Origin: Winogradskyella aurantiaca
GTDB lineage: Bacteria > Bacteroidota > Bacteroidia > Flavobacteriales > Flavobacteriaceae
Length of the DNA: 64,000 nucleotides
NCBI RefSeq assembly: GCF_003362725.1
Contig: NZ_QKTV01000002.1
Location: 124,001-188,000, forward strand
Direction: 5' to 3'
The notes below the pieces were generated by a model. That model was not told the DNA's origin. It was given only the letters and a program-made list of their open reading frames with translations, and searched no databases. A program made the position numbers and the translations under genes. Below, in pieces: positions 16,636 through 25,586 of this stretch. Positions within the stretch are counted from its first letter, which is position 1, and every line of letters starts with the position of its first letter.

Positions 16636-17454
16636 ATGGCTAAAGTTGATGTAAATGAAATGTCTTTCCTAGATCATCTGGAAGACTTAAGATGGCATTT
16701 AATTAGAGCAACACTTGGCGTATTTGTTGCGGCTATCATAGCCTTTACAATGAAGACCTTTATTTTTGAAGTGGTGATTTTCGGCCCCACTGAAATGGAC
16801 TTCCCCACTTATCGATGGTTGTGTGCTGCTGCCAATAAAATTGGAGTTGAAACTACGTTTTGTGCGGCAGAACTTCCATTTATTATTCAAAACAGGTTGG
16901 TAGCGGGGCAGTTTTCAATGCACATTTGGACATCCATTTTTGCAGGGCTCATAATAGCATTTCCTTACGTTCTGTATCAAGCATGGCATTTTATTAGTCC
17001 TGGCCTTAAAACTAACGAGCGTAAGAACTCAAAGGGATTCATCGTAATCGCCTCGCTACTATTTTTTATGGGGGTCCTTTTTGGTTATTATGTCATCACA
17101 CCCCTGTCATTGAATTTTTTAGCCAATTATACCATTAGTTCAAAGATTTCAAATGAGTTCGATGCCAGTTCGGTAATAGCTATTGTGAGATCCTCATCAC
17201 TTGCTTCAGGGCTCGTGTTTGAGCTTCCCATCATTATATACTTTTTAACTAAGGTTGGACTAGTAACACCTCAAATTTTGAGAAAATATAGGAAGTTTGC
17301 ACTAGTCATCGTCTTAATTCTGGCGGCTGTAATTACTCCTCCAGATATTGCCAGTCAGGTAATTGTTGCTATACCTATTTTAGTTTTATATCAGGTAAGC
17401 ATTTACATTTCAGCCATAGTTGTTAAACGTCAAAAGAAAGAATCCTCATCCTAG
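16636..17454 (+). CDS. tatC: Sec-independent protein translocase TatC
   Basis: 272 residues with six predicted membrane helices. The cytoplasmic N-terminus carries the signature SFLDHLEDLRWHL, which in TatC contributes to twin-arginine signal recognition, and the segment FPYVLYQAWHFISPGLKTNERK follows the family pattern. TatC is the receptor of the Tat system for folded proteins. No tatA is present in the window. The gene starts at the base after the kdsD stop codon. The first periplasmic loop is longer than in E. coli TatC (about residues 40-85), as is common in Bacteroidota. Confidence 0.95.
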   Translation: MAKVDVNEMSFLDHLEDLRWHLIRATLGVFVAAIIAFTMKTFIFEVVIFGPTEMDFPTYRWLCAAANKIGVETTFCAAELPFIIQNRLVAGQFSMHIWTSIFAGLIIAFPYVLYQAWHFISPGLKTNERKNSKGFIVIASLLFFMGVLFGYYVITPLSLNFLANYTISSKISNEFDASSVIAIVRSSSLASGLVFELPIIIYFLTKVGLVTPQILRKYRKFALVIVLILAAVITPPDIASQVIVAIPILVLYQVSIYISAIVVKRQKKESSS

Positions 17455-17455
17455 T

Positions 17456-17806
17456 ATGTCAAATATTGTAGAAGAATTTAACGCCTATCGTTCTAAGATG
17501 AACGATAAAATATTAGCAGATAATAATAAAATCATTAAACGTATATTTAATCTGGATACCAATGCGTTTCAGGAAGGTGCTTTGGATATTAAGACCAAAG
17601 AACTTCTAGGGCTTGTAGCCTCAACGGTTCTGCGATGTGATGATTGTGTTAAGTACCATTTAGAAACCTGCTATAAGGAAGGGGTTTCACGTGCAGAAAT
17701 TGCCGAAACCTTAAGTATAGGAACCTTAATTGGTGGTACTATAGTTATCCCACATTTAAGGCGTGCCTACGAATTTTGGGAAGCACTTGAATCTTCAGAG
17801 GAATAA
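17456..17806 (+). CDS. Carboxymuconolactone decarboxylase/AhpD-like protein
   Basis: 116 residues from the ATG at 17456, one base after the tatC stop; a longer in-frame start inside tatC is less likely. The AhpD-like redox motif C-x2-C-x3-H is present (Cys61, Cys64, His68 in RCDDCVKYHLE). In AhpD this pair reduces alkylhydroperoxidase, while true decarboxylases lack it, so a thiol-dependent peroxidase role is more likely. Placement between tatC and lptB suggests simple co-transcription rather than a shared pathway. Confidence 0.85.
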   Translation: MSNIVEEFNAYRSKMNDKILADNNKIIKRIFNLDTNAFQEGALDIKTKELLGLVASTVLRCDDCVKYHLETCYKEGVSRAEIAETLSIGTLIGGTIVIPHLRRAYEFWEALESSEE

Positions 17807-17846
17807 ATCGTACGATTTTTAGTATTTTTCCGTTCTATTCACAGCC

Positions 17847-18587
17847 ATGAAATTACACGCACAAAATCTTATGAAATCCTACAGCGGTCGAAAGGTTGTT
17901 AAGGATGTATCATTGGAGGTTAATCAAGGTCAGATCGTTGGGCTTTTAGGCCCAAATGGTGCTGGAAAAACCACTTCCTTCTACATGATCGTGGGAATTA
18001 TTAAACCTAATGGTGGCCAGATTTTCCTTGAAAACACAGAGATCACCAAGTACCCCATGTATAAGCGTGCACAAAACGGTATTGGCTATCTGGCGCAAGA
18101 AGCATCTGTGTTTAGAAAACTGAGTATCGAGGATAATATCTTAAGTGTTCTTCAGCTCACCAAGCTCACAAAGAAAGAGCAGCACATGAAAATGGAATCT
18201 TTAATTGAAGAGTTTGGCCTTGGTCATATTAGAAAGAACCGTGGCGATTTGTTATCTGGTGGTGAGCGAAGACGAACAGAAATTGCCCGGGCCCTAGCCA
18301 CCGATCCAAACTTTATCCTTCTTGATGAACCATTTGCAGGGGTTGACCCTGTGGCGGTTGAGGATATTCAACGTATTGTGGCCAAGCTGACCAAGAAAAA
18401 TATTGGTATTCTTATTACCGACCATAACGTGCAGGAGACCTTAGCTATTACAGATAAGACCTATTTAATGTTTGAAGGGAGTATTCTCAAGGCTGGGGTT
18501 CCAGAAGAACTGGCCAGTGATGAGATGGTCCGAAAAGTCTATTTAGGTCAGAATTTTGAATTGAGAAAAAAGAAATTGAATTTCTAG
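17847..18587 (+). CDS. lptB: LPS export ABC transporter ATP-binding protein
   Basis: 246 residues with Walker A GPNGAGKT (35-42), signature LSGGERRR (136-143) and Walker B FILLDEP (Glu161). The sequence [11 protein letters not shown] after Walker B and the tail [15 protein letters not shown] are characteristic of LptB, the cytoplasmic ATPase that powers LPS extraction from the inner membrane with LptF/LptG/LptC. The start lies 40 bases after the CMD gene. The TAG stop shares the palindrome CTAG with the stop of the convergent TerC gene. Confidence 0.94.
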   Translation: MKLHAQNLMKSYSGRKVVKDVSLEVNQGQIVGLLGPNGAGKTTSFYMIVGIIKPNGGQIFLENTEITKYPMYKRAQNGIGYLAQEASVFRKLSIEDNILSVLQLTKLTKKEQHMKMESLIEEFGLGHIRKNRGDLLSGGERRRTEIARALATDPNFILLDEPFAGVDPVAVEDIQRIVAKLTKKNIGILITDHNVQETLAITDKTYLMFEGSILKAGVPEELASDEMVRKVYLGQNFELRKKKLNF

Positions 18588-19381
18588 GATTCTTTATTAG
18601 AGATCTCCTTTTGGACGCGCTCTTTTTCTGCGAGTAATTTTTTTTGATATTTACTCTGAACAATATCCACAACTACCAGAATAACAATTACAAAGTAAAA
18701 GGTGGTTTTACTCATATGCTCTATGGGATTGTCGAAAATGGTAAGCGTCGCCAATTCACCACCTTCTGTTACCAGCATAATCCCTACTATAAACAAAATA
18801 AATAACCCAAGCACTTCATACATACGGTTCTTTTCGAGAAACTCTGAAACCTTATCAGAAAGCACGATCATTAACAAGCCCCCAATGACAATGGCTGTTG
18901 CCATTACCCAAAAAACATTGGTTAAGGCCATAGCACTCAATATGGAATCAAATGAAAATACCAGATTCATAATCACGATCATCGTAATAACCTTGTTTAA
19001 ACTACTTGGTTGACGGTCCTTGTCAACAGCTGTATCCATTTGGGTATGCCCAATCATATGCCATATCTCTTTAATGGCGGTATATATGATAAAGATCCCA
19101 CCACCAAGAACAATCAAACTATGAATATTAAAATTACCGGTTAATACTCCTTCAAATGGAAACGAAAAAATTGGGTCCTGGAAATACTCGATTACATTAA
19201 TGAGCACAAACAAAAGTGCAATCCTCAGAGCAATGGCCAATAATATCCCAATTCGCCTAACATAGGCCTGTTTTTCTTTAGGAGCCCGCTTGCTTTCAAG
19301 GGATATATACAATAAGTTATCAAATCCAAGAACTGCCTGCAACATCACAAGCATTAATAATGTGAAAATATTTTCTAACAT
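18584..19381 (-). CDS. TerC family integral membrane protein
   Basis: 265 residues with seven predicted helices. The two conserved acidic motifs of the family are visible: [14 protein letters not shown] in the first helix (Asp21) and [12 protein letters not shown] in the middle. TerC/Alx/MeeF-like proteins export manganese or other metal ions, some coupled to exoenzyme metalation. The C-terminus is a basic tail. It lies 17 bases downstream of pssA, so both may share a transcript. It overlaps the end of lptB by four bases on the opposite strand. Confidence 0.92.
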   Translation of the reverse strand: MLENIFTLLMLVMLQAVLGFDNLLYISLESKRAPKEKQAYVRRIGILLAIALRIALLFVLINVIEYFQDPIFSFPFEGVLTGNFNIHSLIVLGGGIFIIYTAIKEIWHMIGHTQMDTAVDKDRQPSSLNKVITMIVIMNLVFSFDSILSAMALTNVFWVMATAIVIGGLLMIVLSDKVSEFLEKNRMYEVLGLFILFIVGIMLVTEGGELATLTIFDNPIEHMSKTTFYFVIVILVVVDIVQSKYQKKLLAEKERVQKEISNKES

Positions 19382-19398
19382 ACTTAAGTGGAATTAAA

Positions 19399-20169
19399 CT
19401 AAGACGATTGATTAGATCTAGATGCCAAATTATCCAACAGCGACATTACCACATACAATATGATAATAACTGGAACTGCGGCGAATTTTAAGACTATTAA
19501 TAATACTAAGGTCAGTATTAAGAAACTAAAACGTGTGGCATTGGATTTAAAATCGAAGGATTTAAATTTTAAGGAAAATAACTTTATCGGTGCGTTTAGC
19601 ATATATACTGAAAGTATCGTAATGCCAAGCAATACCCAGGGATTGACAATCTGAGCATTGATAAGATCATTGTTTTGATACTCTAGAATTAAGGGTAAGG
19701 AAATAATAAGTAAGGTATTAGCCGGAGTGGGCAAGCCTTTAAAAAAATCCTGTTGTTCCGTATCCAGATTAAACTTTCCTAAGCGATAGGCCGAAGCTAA
19801 GGGGATCAAAAGTGCAATTAGTGGAAAAAAACCAAGTTCTGTATTATACCAGGTTGCGTCATTTGAATTTGTCTCCAATAAATAAATCAACTCACCAGAG
19901 GTATTGACTGACATGGCCATCAACTGATACATAATCAATCCCGGAACAACCCCACTGGTAACAACGTCTGCCAAAGAGTCCAACTGAAGTCCTAAAGCGC
20001 TTTGTGCGTTCAACATTCGAGCCAATAGACCATCAAGAAAATCAAAGACGATGCCTATACAAACAAATATTGCCCCCCAAACGAGCTCACCTTGAACCAC
20101 AAATAAAATGGCGATACAGCCAGACATTAAATTAAGAAGGGTAGCGATATTTGGAATATGTTGTTTCAT
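19399..20169 (-). CDS. pssA: CDP-diacylglycerol-serine O-phosphatidyltransferase
   Basis: 256 residues, mostly hydrophobic. The CDP-alcohol phosphotransferase signature D-G-x2-A-R-x8-G-x3-D-x3-D is complete: Asp46, Gly47, Ala50, Arg51, Gly60, Asp64, Asp68. It condenses CDP-diacylglycerol with serine to make phosphatidylserine, the precursor of phosphatidylethanolamine. The N-terminus HIPNIATLLNLMSGC is typical of the membrane-type PssA. It is divergent from the PorV2-like gene and upstream of the TerC gene. Confidence 0.92.
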   Translation of the reverse strand: MKQHIPNIATLLNLMSGCIAILFVVQGELVWGAIFVCIGIVFDFLDGLLARMLNAQSALGLQLDSLADVVTSGVVPGLIMYQLMAMSVNTSGELIYLLETNSNDATWYNTELGFFPLIALLIPLASAYRLGKFNLDTEQQDFFKGLPTPANTLLIISLPLILEYQNNDLINAQIVNPWVLLGITILSVYMLNAPIKLFSLKFKSFDFKSNATRFSFLILTLVLLIVLKFAAVPVIIILYVVMSLLDNLASRSNQSS

Positions 20170-20297
20170 AAGATGGCGTAACCCCGTAAAAATATAAAAC
20201 TCGATGAAATATAATTTGGATCCAAGACAATTTTCACGGTTAATAACCTAGGCAATAAGTACTGAAAAAAGCAGTTTAATAGCTATAAAATATTATG

Positions 20298-20305
20298 CAT
20301 CTTTG
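20298..20305 (+). promoter_or_regulatory. -7 element just before the PorV2-like gene
   Basis: CATCTTTG matches TAnnTTTG at 7 of 8 positions. Only eight bases separate it from the TTG start codon at 20314, so the transcript would begin at or next to the start codon. Confidence 0.4.
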
Positions 20306-20313
20306 TAAAAAAA

Positions 20314-21390
20314 TTGTGGTTGAGGACTTTTTTACTCTTTTTTATACTGGGCATTGGCAGCGTTCTTAATGGACAAACCACACGGAGGTATTCAAATGAG
20401 TTTCTAAACATTGGCGTGGACGCTGCTGCATTAGGTATGAGCAATGCCGTAACAGCCCAGACTGCTGATGTAAACTCGGGTTATTGGAATCCTGCTGGTT
20501 TGGTGAATTTAGAAGATTCACAAATAGCACTTATGCACTCCAGTTATTTCGCCAACATTGCTAATTACAATTATATAGCATGGGCTATGCCTATTGATGA
20601 CAGATCAGCGGTAGGGGCATCCTTGATTAGGTTTGGAGTCGATGATATATTAGATACAACGCAATTAATAGACGACCAGGGCAATATTAATTACGACCGT
20701 ATTAGTACATTCTCTACAGCTGATTATGCCTTTACAGTTTCTTACGCCAGAAATGTAAAACTGGAAGGATTCAGTTATGGTGTCAATGCTAAAATTATAA
20801 GAAGAATTATTGGAAACTTTGCTAGTGCCTGGGGTTTTGGAATCGATGCAGGACTACAATTTAAAACAAAAAATGACTGGAAAATAGGGATCATGGGACG
20901 TGATATCACCACAACTTATAACTCATGGGCCATCGATGACGAAGAATTCGAAAAAATTAGTGGAGCCATTGATGGACAAAACCAGACCCTCCCTGAAACT
21001 ACCGAAATCACGATTCCTAAATTAGAGTTTGGGGTATCCAAATCATGGTTGTTTCATTATGACTATTCTCTAGAAGCAGCTTTAAACCTCAACATTAGGT
21101 TTATTGAAAGTAATGCCATCATTTCAAGCAGTTTTGCTAGTATTAATCCAGCATTTGGTTTTCAATTTGGGTATACCGATCTGGTGTTTTTAAGAGGTGG
21201 TGTTGGAAACTTTCAAAACGAACTTCAAATCGATAATTCGCAAAACCTAACCTTCCAACCAAATTTTGGGGTGGGATTCAAGTTTAAGGGCATTCAATTG
21301 GATTATGCCTTTACTGATATTGGAGACCAAAGTGTGGCCTTGTATTCCAATGTATTCTCGTTAAAAATTGACTTCTCCATTTTTAGATAA
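20314..21390 (+). CDS. PorV2-like outer-membrane barrel protein (PorV/PorQ family)
   Basis: 358 residues. A signal peptide (cleavage near VLNGQ) is followed by a FadL-like barrel: the N-terminal hatch AAALGMSNAVTA, NSGYWNPAGL and GASLIRFGVDDI are typical of the PorV/PorQ family linked to type IX secretion in Bacteroidota. The last residues form an outer-membrane type C-terminus (FSLKIDFSIFR). PorV shuttles cargo from the translocon to the attachment complex; PorV2 is a paralogue of unclear role. There is no ATG before codon 42, so TTG at 20314 or 20320 must be the start; 20314 is used. Confidence 0.78.
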   Translation: MWLRTFLLFFILGIGSVLNGQTTRRYSNEFLNIGVDAAALGMSNAVTAQTADVNSGYWNPAGLVNLEDSQIALMHSSYFANIANYNYIAWAMPIDDRSAVGASLIRFGVDDILDTTQLIDDQGNINYDRISTFSTADYAFTVSYARNVKLEGFSYGVNAKIIRRIIGNFASAWGFGIDAGLQFKTKNDWKIGIMGRDITTTYNSWAIDDEEFEKISGAIDGQNQTLPETTEITIPKLEFGVSKSWLFHYDYSLEAALNLNIRFIESNAIISSSFASINPAFGFQFGYTDLVFLRGGVGNFQNELQIDNSQNLTFQPNFGVGFKFKGIQLDYAFTDIGDQSVALYSNVFSLKIDFSIFR

Positions 21391-21417
21391 GAGCTTGAAA
21401 ACAACTATTTTTAGCCA

Positions 21418-23007
21418 ATGAAAAAATTACTTGCAGTAATTAGTTCCGGGCTTTTACTGGCCCTATCCTGGCCTACTTACGGTTTTCCCTTGCCGTTATT
21501 TTTCGCCTTTGTCCCACTGTTGGCATATGAACAACGCATCAGGACATCGGATATAAGGCGCAAACGTACCCAACTATTTTTTGGCTCGTATTTAACCTTT
21601 ATCATATGGAACACGTTTACCACTTCTTGGTTATGGTTTGCTGACCCTTTTGGATGTTTGTTTGCCATAGGAGTTAACAGTGCGCTCATGGCAGTACTCA
21701 TACTTTTTTATCACAGTGTTGCTAAACGTACCAACGCCTTTCGATCCTTGGTTTTTCTGATATTGCTATGGTTGTGCTTTGAAAAATTGCACCTCAGTTG
21801 GGAATTTTCATGGCCCTGGTTAAATCTTGGAAATGCCTTTTCCGAACAGATTACATGGATTCAATGGTATGAATACACCGGCACCTTTGGAGGCACCCTT
21901 TGGGTATGGATTGGAAATGTATTAGCCTTCAGAATCTACAACAAATACAATTCTGGTGACCGAGTTAAAGGGTTGAAGAAACCGGGACTCATTCTGGTAT
22001 CATGGATTGTAATGCCAATAGCCATTTCAATGGTAATGTTTTATAATTACAAACCATCCCATGATACTGTTGCCATTACTGTCTTACAGCCCAATATCGA
22101 TCCCTATGAGGAAAAATACCAACTGAGCAACCTAGAAATTGCTAAGACCTTAGTGGAGCTCGCCGATACCAAGAACACCGATGCCACTCCCGACTTTATT
22201 TTGGCCCCTGAAACGGTATTTGCTGATAATGCGCGACTTGGAAAATTTGCCGACTCGGACTTTATAAACGAACTTAAAAAATCTTTATACACCCAACCGA
22301 AAACCAGTTGGCTAACGGGTATTGCTTTTATAGAATTTATAAATGACCCCACAAAAGTGACGGAACAAAGTAACTTCTACAGAAAGGGAATCTGGTACAA
22401 CGATTACAACTCTGCTATTTTAATCCAGGACAATGCTGAAATCCCAATGTACCATAAGAGCAAGTTGGTTGTGGGTGTTGAAAATTTCCCCTACCAATCG
22501 GTTTTAAAACCGATTATTGGAGATGCCATGATTGATCTTGGTGGTACGGTGGCCATGAAAACTACGCAGGATACCAGAGCAGTTTTCACTGGCACAAACG
22601 AAGCCCATAAAATTGCCCCCATAATTTGTTACGAATCGGTATATGGAGAATTTGTAACAGAATACGTTAGGAATGGAGCCAATGTTTTGGGGATCATTAC
22701 CAATGACGCCTGGTGGGGCAACACCCAAGGACACCAGCAGCACTTGAGTTATGCGCGCTTACGTGCCATTGAAACCAGACGTTCCATAGCACGTTCTGCC
22801 AATACGGGCATCTCTGCTTTTATCAATCCAAAAGGGGAACTCCTCAGTTCCTTACCTTACGATACACAAGGAGCCTTATCGAGTCAGCTGCCACTTGAAA
22901 CAAAAGAAACCTTTTATGTAGTAGCAGGAGATTATCTTGCCAGAATAGCCATATTCATTACTCCCTTGATGTTTTTGATTATTCGTTTTAGAAAACCGCG
23001 TATTTAA
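21418..23007 (+). CDS. lnt: Apolipoprotein N-acyltransferase
   Basis: 529 residues: six to seven N-terminal helices, a nitrilase-like periplasmic domain (about 215-500) and a final helix. The catalytic triad is visible as Glu265 (APETVF), Lys347 (YHKSKLV) and Cys404 (IICYESVYG). It adds the third acyl chain to the N-terminal Cys of lipoproteins such as the SodC encoded in this window. It starts 27 bases after the PorV2-like gene and ends 5 bases from the convergent sugar-transferase gene. Confidence 0.94.
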   Translation: MKKLLAVISSGLLLALSWPTYGFPLPLFFAFVPLLAYEQRIRTSDIRRKRTQLFFGSYLTFIIWNTFTTSWLWFADPFGCLFAIGVNSALMAVLILFYHSVAKRTNAFRSLVFLILLWLCFEKLHLSWEFSWPWLNLGNAFSEQITWIQWYEYTGTFGGTLWVWIGNVLAFRIYNKYNSGDRVKGLKKPGLILVSWIVMPIAISMVMFYNYKPSHDTVAITVLQPNIDPYEEKYQLSNLEIAKTLVELADTKNTDATPDFILAPETVFADNARLGKFADSDFINELKKSLYTQPKTSWLTGIAFIEFINDPTKVTEQSNFYRKGIWYNDYNSAILIQDNAEIPMYHKSKLVVGVENFPYQSVLKPIIGDAMIDLGGTVAMKTTQDTRAVFTGTNEAHKIAPIICYESVYGEFVTEYVRNGANVLGIITNDAWWGNTQGHQQHLSYARLRAIETRRSIARSANTGISAFINPKGELLSSLPYDTQGALSSQLPLETKETFYVVAGDYLARIAIFITPLMFLIIRFRKPRI

Positions 23008-23012
23008 ATGGT

Positions 23013-24407
23013 TTATTGCCCGCGATAATACAGAACTGTAGAAATAGTTTTTACAAAAATGTTCAGGTCAAGGAATATCCCTCTGTGTTTAATATAATAC
23101 AGATCGTACTGAAGCTTTAAACGGCTATCATCTATGGAAGCCCCATACCGCGATTTCACCTGAGCCCAGCCAGTTAAACCCGGTTTAATAATATGACGCG
23201 CCTCGTAAAACGCCAAACTTTCAGCAAGGGCCTTAACAAAGTACGGACGTTCAGGTCGCGGACCAATAAAACTCATATCCCCTTTGAGCACATTCCAGAA
23301 TTGGGGTAGTTCGTCAAGCCGTGTACGTCGAAGAAAATTCCCAAATGTGGTAATTCGCAAATCCCCTTTTTGCGCCCATTGTGCCTTTCCGTTTTCGGCA
23401 TTAGGCACCATGGTGCGTAATTTGTGAATGTTAAACGGCCGCCCGTGCTGGCCAATTCTTACCTGAGAATAGAATAAGGGACCCTTGTTTCCCATAAAAT
23501 TACCGAGGATAATAAATGGAGACAACAGCACACCAATTAACAAGCCAATAAGCGATAAAATAATATCAAAAACCCGCCTAAAAAACAGATACAACTGGTT
23601 CTCATTATTACGGCTAAATGGGAAGTATTTATAAAAGTCTTTCCCAATATATTGAATGGGTACCCTAAAGAGTAATTCTTCGTAAACCTGCGTAAAATCG
23701 CGCACTTTAAATCCGCGTTCCATGAGCAATAATAACTGATCGTAAATATCGTCATTCATAGACTCAGCATTAAAATGCGCTACAATTACCTCCGATACCT
23801 GCTCATCAATGAGAATGTCTATTAACTGCTGACCTGGAAATTGGGTCAATCCTTTAAAACTAATGCGTTCCTCTTCATCCTGTTCTGAATTTACAAAACC
23901 AACGATTTGAAAATTAGGACTGTGCTTTTTTAGAGACTTCAGCACATTACCCATTTGGGTTACCTCCCCTACCAGTAAAACGCGCTTATAAAATCTGGGA
24001 GACTGTAACAAACCGATATATAATAGTCTTCCCAATAATAGCATTAGAAGTATGCCAATATAGAAATACAAGATTTGAATACGATCCTCTGGTAAAAAGG
24101 GAGTGATACGAGGTGTCAGTAAATAAAAAAGTACTACTACTGATAGACACATGACCGCATTCCGAAAGGTCAAATAGAACTTGCTTGCAGGAAATAATTC
24201 ATAGAGCTCAAAGACCGTAGCGAAGATGCTGAAATAAATGGCTAGCACCGCAAAAGCAATCGCATTTTCTTGAGTGTATATAAGATATTCAAAGTCAACA
24301 ATAAATGGCAGTAGATATATACCAAAGCCAATCATAAACAAGTCCATCACTCGTAGGAGAAGCTTGCGTTCAGAGACTTCGAAGTGGATCCCTTTTTGGT
24401 GTGTCAT
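23013..24407 (-). CDS. WcaJ-type polyprenyl glycosylphosphotransferase
   Basis: 464 residues: four N-terminal helices, a nucleotide-binding-like middle domain (about 140-235, KRVLLVGEVTQMGNV), one re-entrant helix, and a C-terminal bacterial sugar transferase domain (about 265-464, with SQVRIGQHGRPFNIHKLRTM, RLDELPQFWNVLKGDMSF and IGPRPERP). Such enzymes start glycan synthesis by moving a sugar-1-phosphate onto undecaprenyl phosphate. It lies at the left end of the polysaccharide locus, separated from the long operon by 153 bases. A second, smaller initiator is at the other end (62647-63243). Confidence 0.92.
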   Translation of the reverse strand: MTHQKGIHFEVSERKLLLRVMDLFMIGFGIYLLPFIVDFEYLIYTQENAIAFAVLAIYFSIFATVFELYELFPASKFYLTFRNAVMCLSVVVLFYLLTPRITPFLPEDRIQILYFYIGILLMLLLGRLLYIGLLQSPRFYKRVLLVGEVTQMGNVLKSLKKHSPNFQIVGFVNSEQDEEERISFKGLTQFPGQQLIDILIDEQVSEVIVAHFNAESMNDDIYDQLLLLMERGFKVRDFTQVYEELLFRVPIQYIGKDFYKYFPFSRNNENQLYLFFRRVFDIILSLIGLLIGVLLSPFIILGNFMGNKGPLFYSQVRIGQHGRPFNIHKLRTMVPNAENGKAQWAQKGDLRITTFGNFLRRTRLDELPQFWNVLKGDMSFIGPRPERPYFVKALAESLAFYEARHIIKPGLTGWAQVKSRYGASIDDSRLKLQYDLYYIKHRGIFLDLNIFVKTISTVLYYRGQ

Positions 24408-24463
24408 GGTTATTTAGATTGCACCTAAATATAAGAAGTCTTTGATTCCTAGTTAAGACAATT

Positions 24464-24490
24464 TTAAGAAACTAGTTCACCGGTTCTTAA
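24464..24490. repeat. Inverted repeat between the long glycan operon and the WcaJ-type gene
   Basis: TTAAGAA (24464-24470) and TTCTTAA (24484-24490) form a perfect 7-bp stem with a 13-base loop (ACTAGTTCACCGG). No T run follows on either strand, so it is not a classical terminator. It could be an operator or a processing site in the 153-base gap. Confidence 0.4.
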
Positions 24491-24560
24491 CAATAATAGC
24501 TTTGGTAATTCTATGGATATTAAATGTCTTCTTTTGGTTAAAATATTAGACCTCACAACT

Positions 24561-25586
24561 TTACTTAGTACCTAATGACCGGAAGAGTTCCTTCCACTGT
24601 TGTTTTACTTTAATGGTATCGAAAGTCTCGACTTTTTGACGGGCCTTGGCAGTTAATTCCTGAAACAACTCAGGATCTTCAACCAAATTCAGAACAGCAC
24701 TTGTCATCGCCTCCACATTTTTTGAATCGACCAGTATACCCTCTATTCCATGATCTATTAAATAAGGCATGCCCCCGACGTTGGTAGAAACCACCCCTAA
24801 TCCTAAAGCCATAACCTCAATAACACTTAAGGGAGTATTATCAATGGTACTTGTATTTAAAAAGATGTCGTAATTTTTGGATAGAGCAACCCATTCTTCT
24901 TTCGATTGGTAACCACTAAAATCAACGTTTAAGGCATATTTTTGCGCAAAGGATTTTAAAGTATCCAGGCTCCCATCATGGTCAGCCCCCACCATACATA
25001 ATTCAGCTTTTAAGCCTTTAGCTTTTAATCCAAGAAACACCTGCAAAGCCATCATTGGGTTGTAAATGTCCTGGAGGCGGCGTACCCAGAGAAGTTTAAG
25101 TTCTGCTTTTTCTCTCCTTAAGTAAGGAAGATTCTCAAGGGCTACGGCATTGGGAATATGATAAATATTCTTAAAACCAAAGTCACGAAATGACTGTTCT
25201 AGATACCTGGAGGGAGCTACATTGGCAGTTGCATTTCCAAAAAGTAATTGACATTGGCTTGGCGACTCTTTTAATCGATTGGGCAGATTTCCACCATGCA
25301 GAATGGGGATGTATATCAACTTGAATCGTCTACACAGCCAGGCAATGACCACCGCATAATAAAAATTTTGAGTACTGTAGGTATCGATAAGGACCACATC
25401 AACATAACGCCGATGACGCACAACAGACCATATCATATCCAAAAGACGTACAAGCTTATTGTTTGCGCTGGAGGTATATATTATACGATAACCTAAAGCT
25501 TCGAGTAAAGGCCCCAAAGTAAACATATAAGAAGGGTTCTTAGGCCCTTTTAGGTAATTGCCTACGTACAGGACGTTTTTTGTCAT
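24561..25586 (-). CDS. Glycosyltransferase family 4
   Basis: 341 residues with a GT-B layout: N-terminal VLYVGNYLKGPKNPSYM, a middle segment PILHGGNLP, and a C-terminal nucleotide-sugar domain ending in TPLSVIEVMALGLGVVSTN (the GT4 E-x7-E region) and YLIDHGIEGILV. It transfers a sugar to the growing glycan in the cytoplasm; donor and linkage are unknown. The first 47 bases overlap the 3' end of the O-antigen ligase gene; the overlap is kept because the N-terminal motif is encoded there. Last gene of the long operon. Confidence 0.88.
   Translation of the reverse strand: MTKNVLYVGNYLKGPKNPSYMFTLGPLLEALGYRIIYTSSANNKLVRLLDMIWSVVRHRRYVDVVLIDTYSTQNFYYAVVIAWLCRRFKLIYIPILHGGNLPNRLKESPSQCQLLFGNATANVAPSRYLEQSFRDFGFKNIYHIPNAVALENLPYLRREKAELKLLWVRRLQDIYNPMMALQVFLGLKAKGLKAELCMVGADHDGSLDTLKSFAQKYALNVDFSGYQSKEEWVALSKNYDIFLNTSTIDNTPLSVIEVMALGLGVVSTNVGGMPYLIDHGIEGILVDSKNVEAMTSAVLNLVEDPELFQELTAKARQKVETFDTIKVKQQWKELFRSLGTK

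Noticed and set aside
17810-17822. Palindrome ATCGTACGAT followed by T-rich sequence, considered as a terminator before lptB
   Set aside because: Only a five-bp arm with no loop, too short for a stable hairpin; lptB probably shares the upstream transcript.
25540-25586. Shorter GT4 start at Met21 to avoid overlap with the O-antigen ligase gene
   Set aside because: The N-terminal motif VLYVGNYLKGP typical of the family would be lost; the ATG at 25586 is kept.
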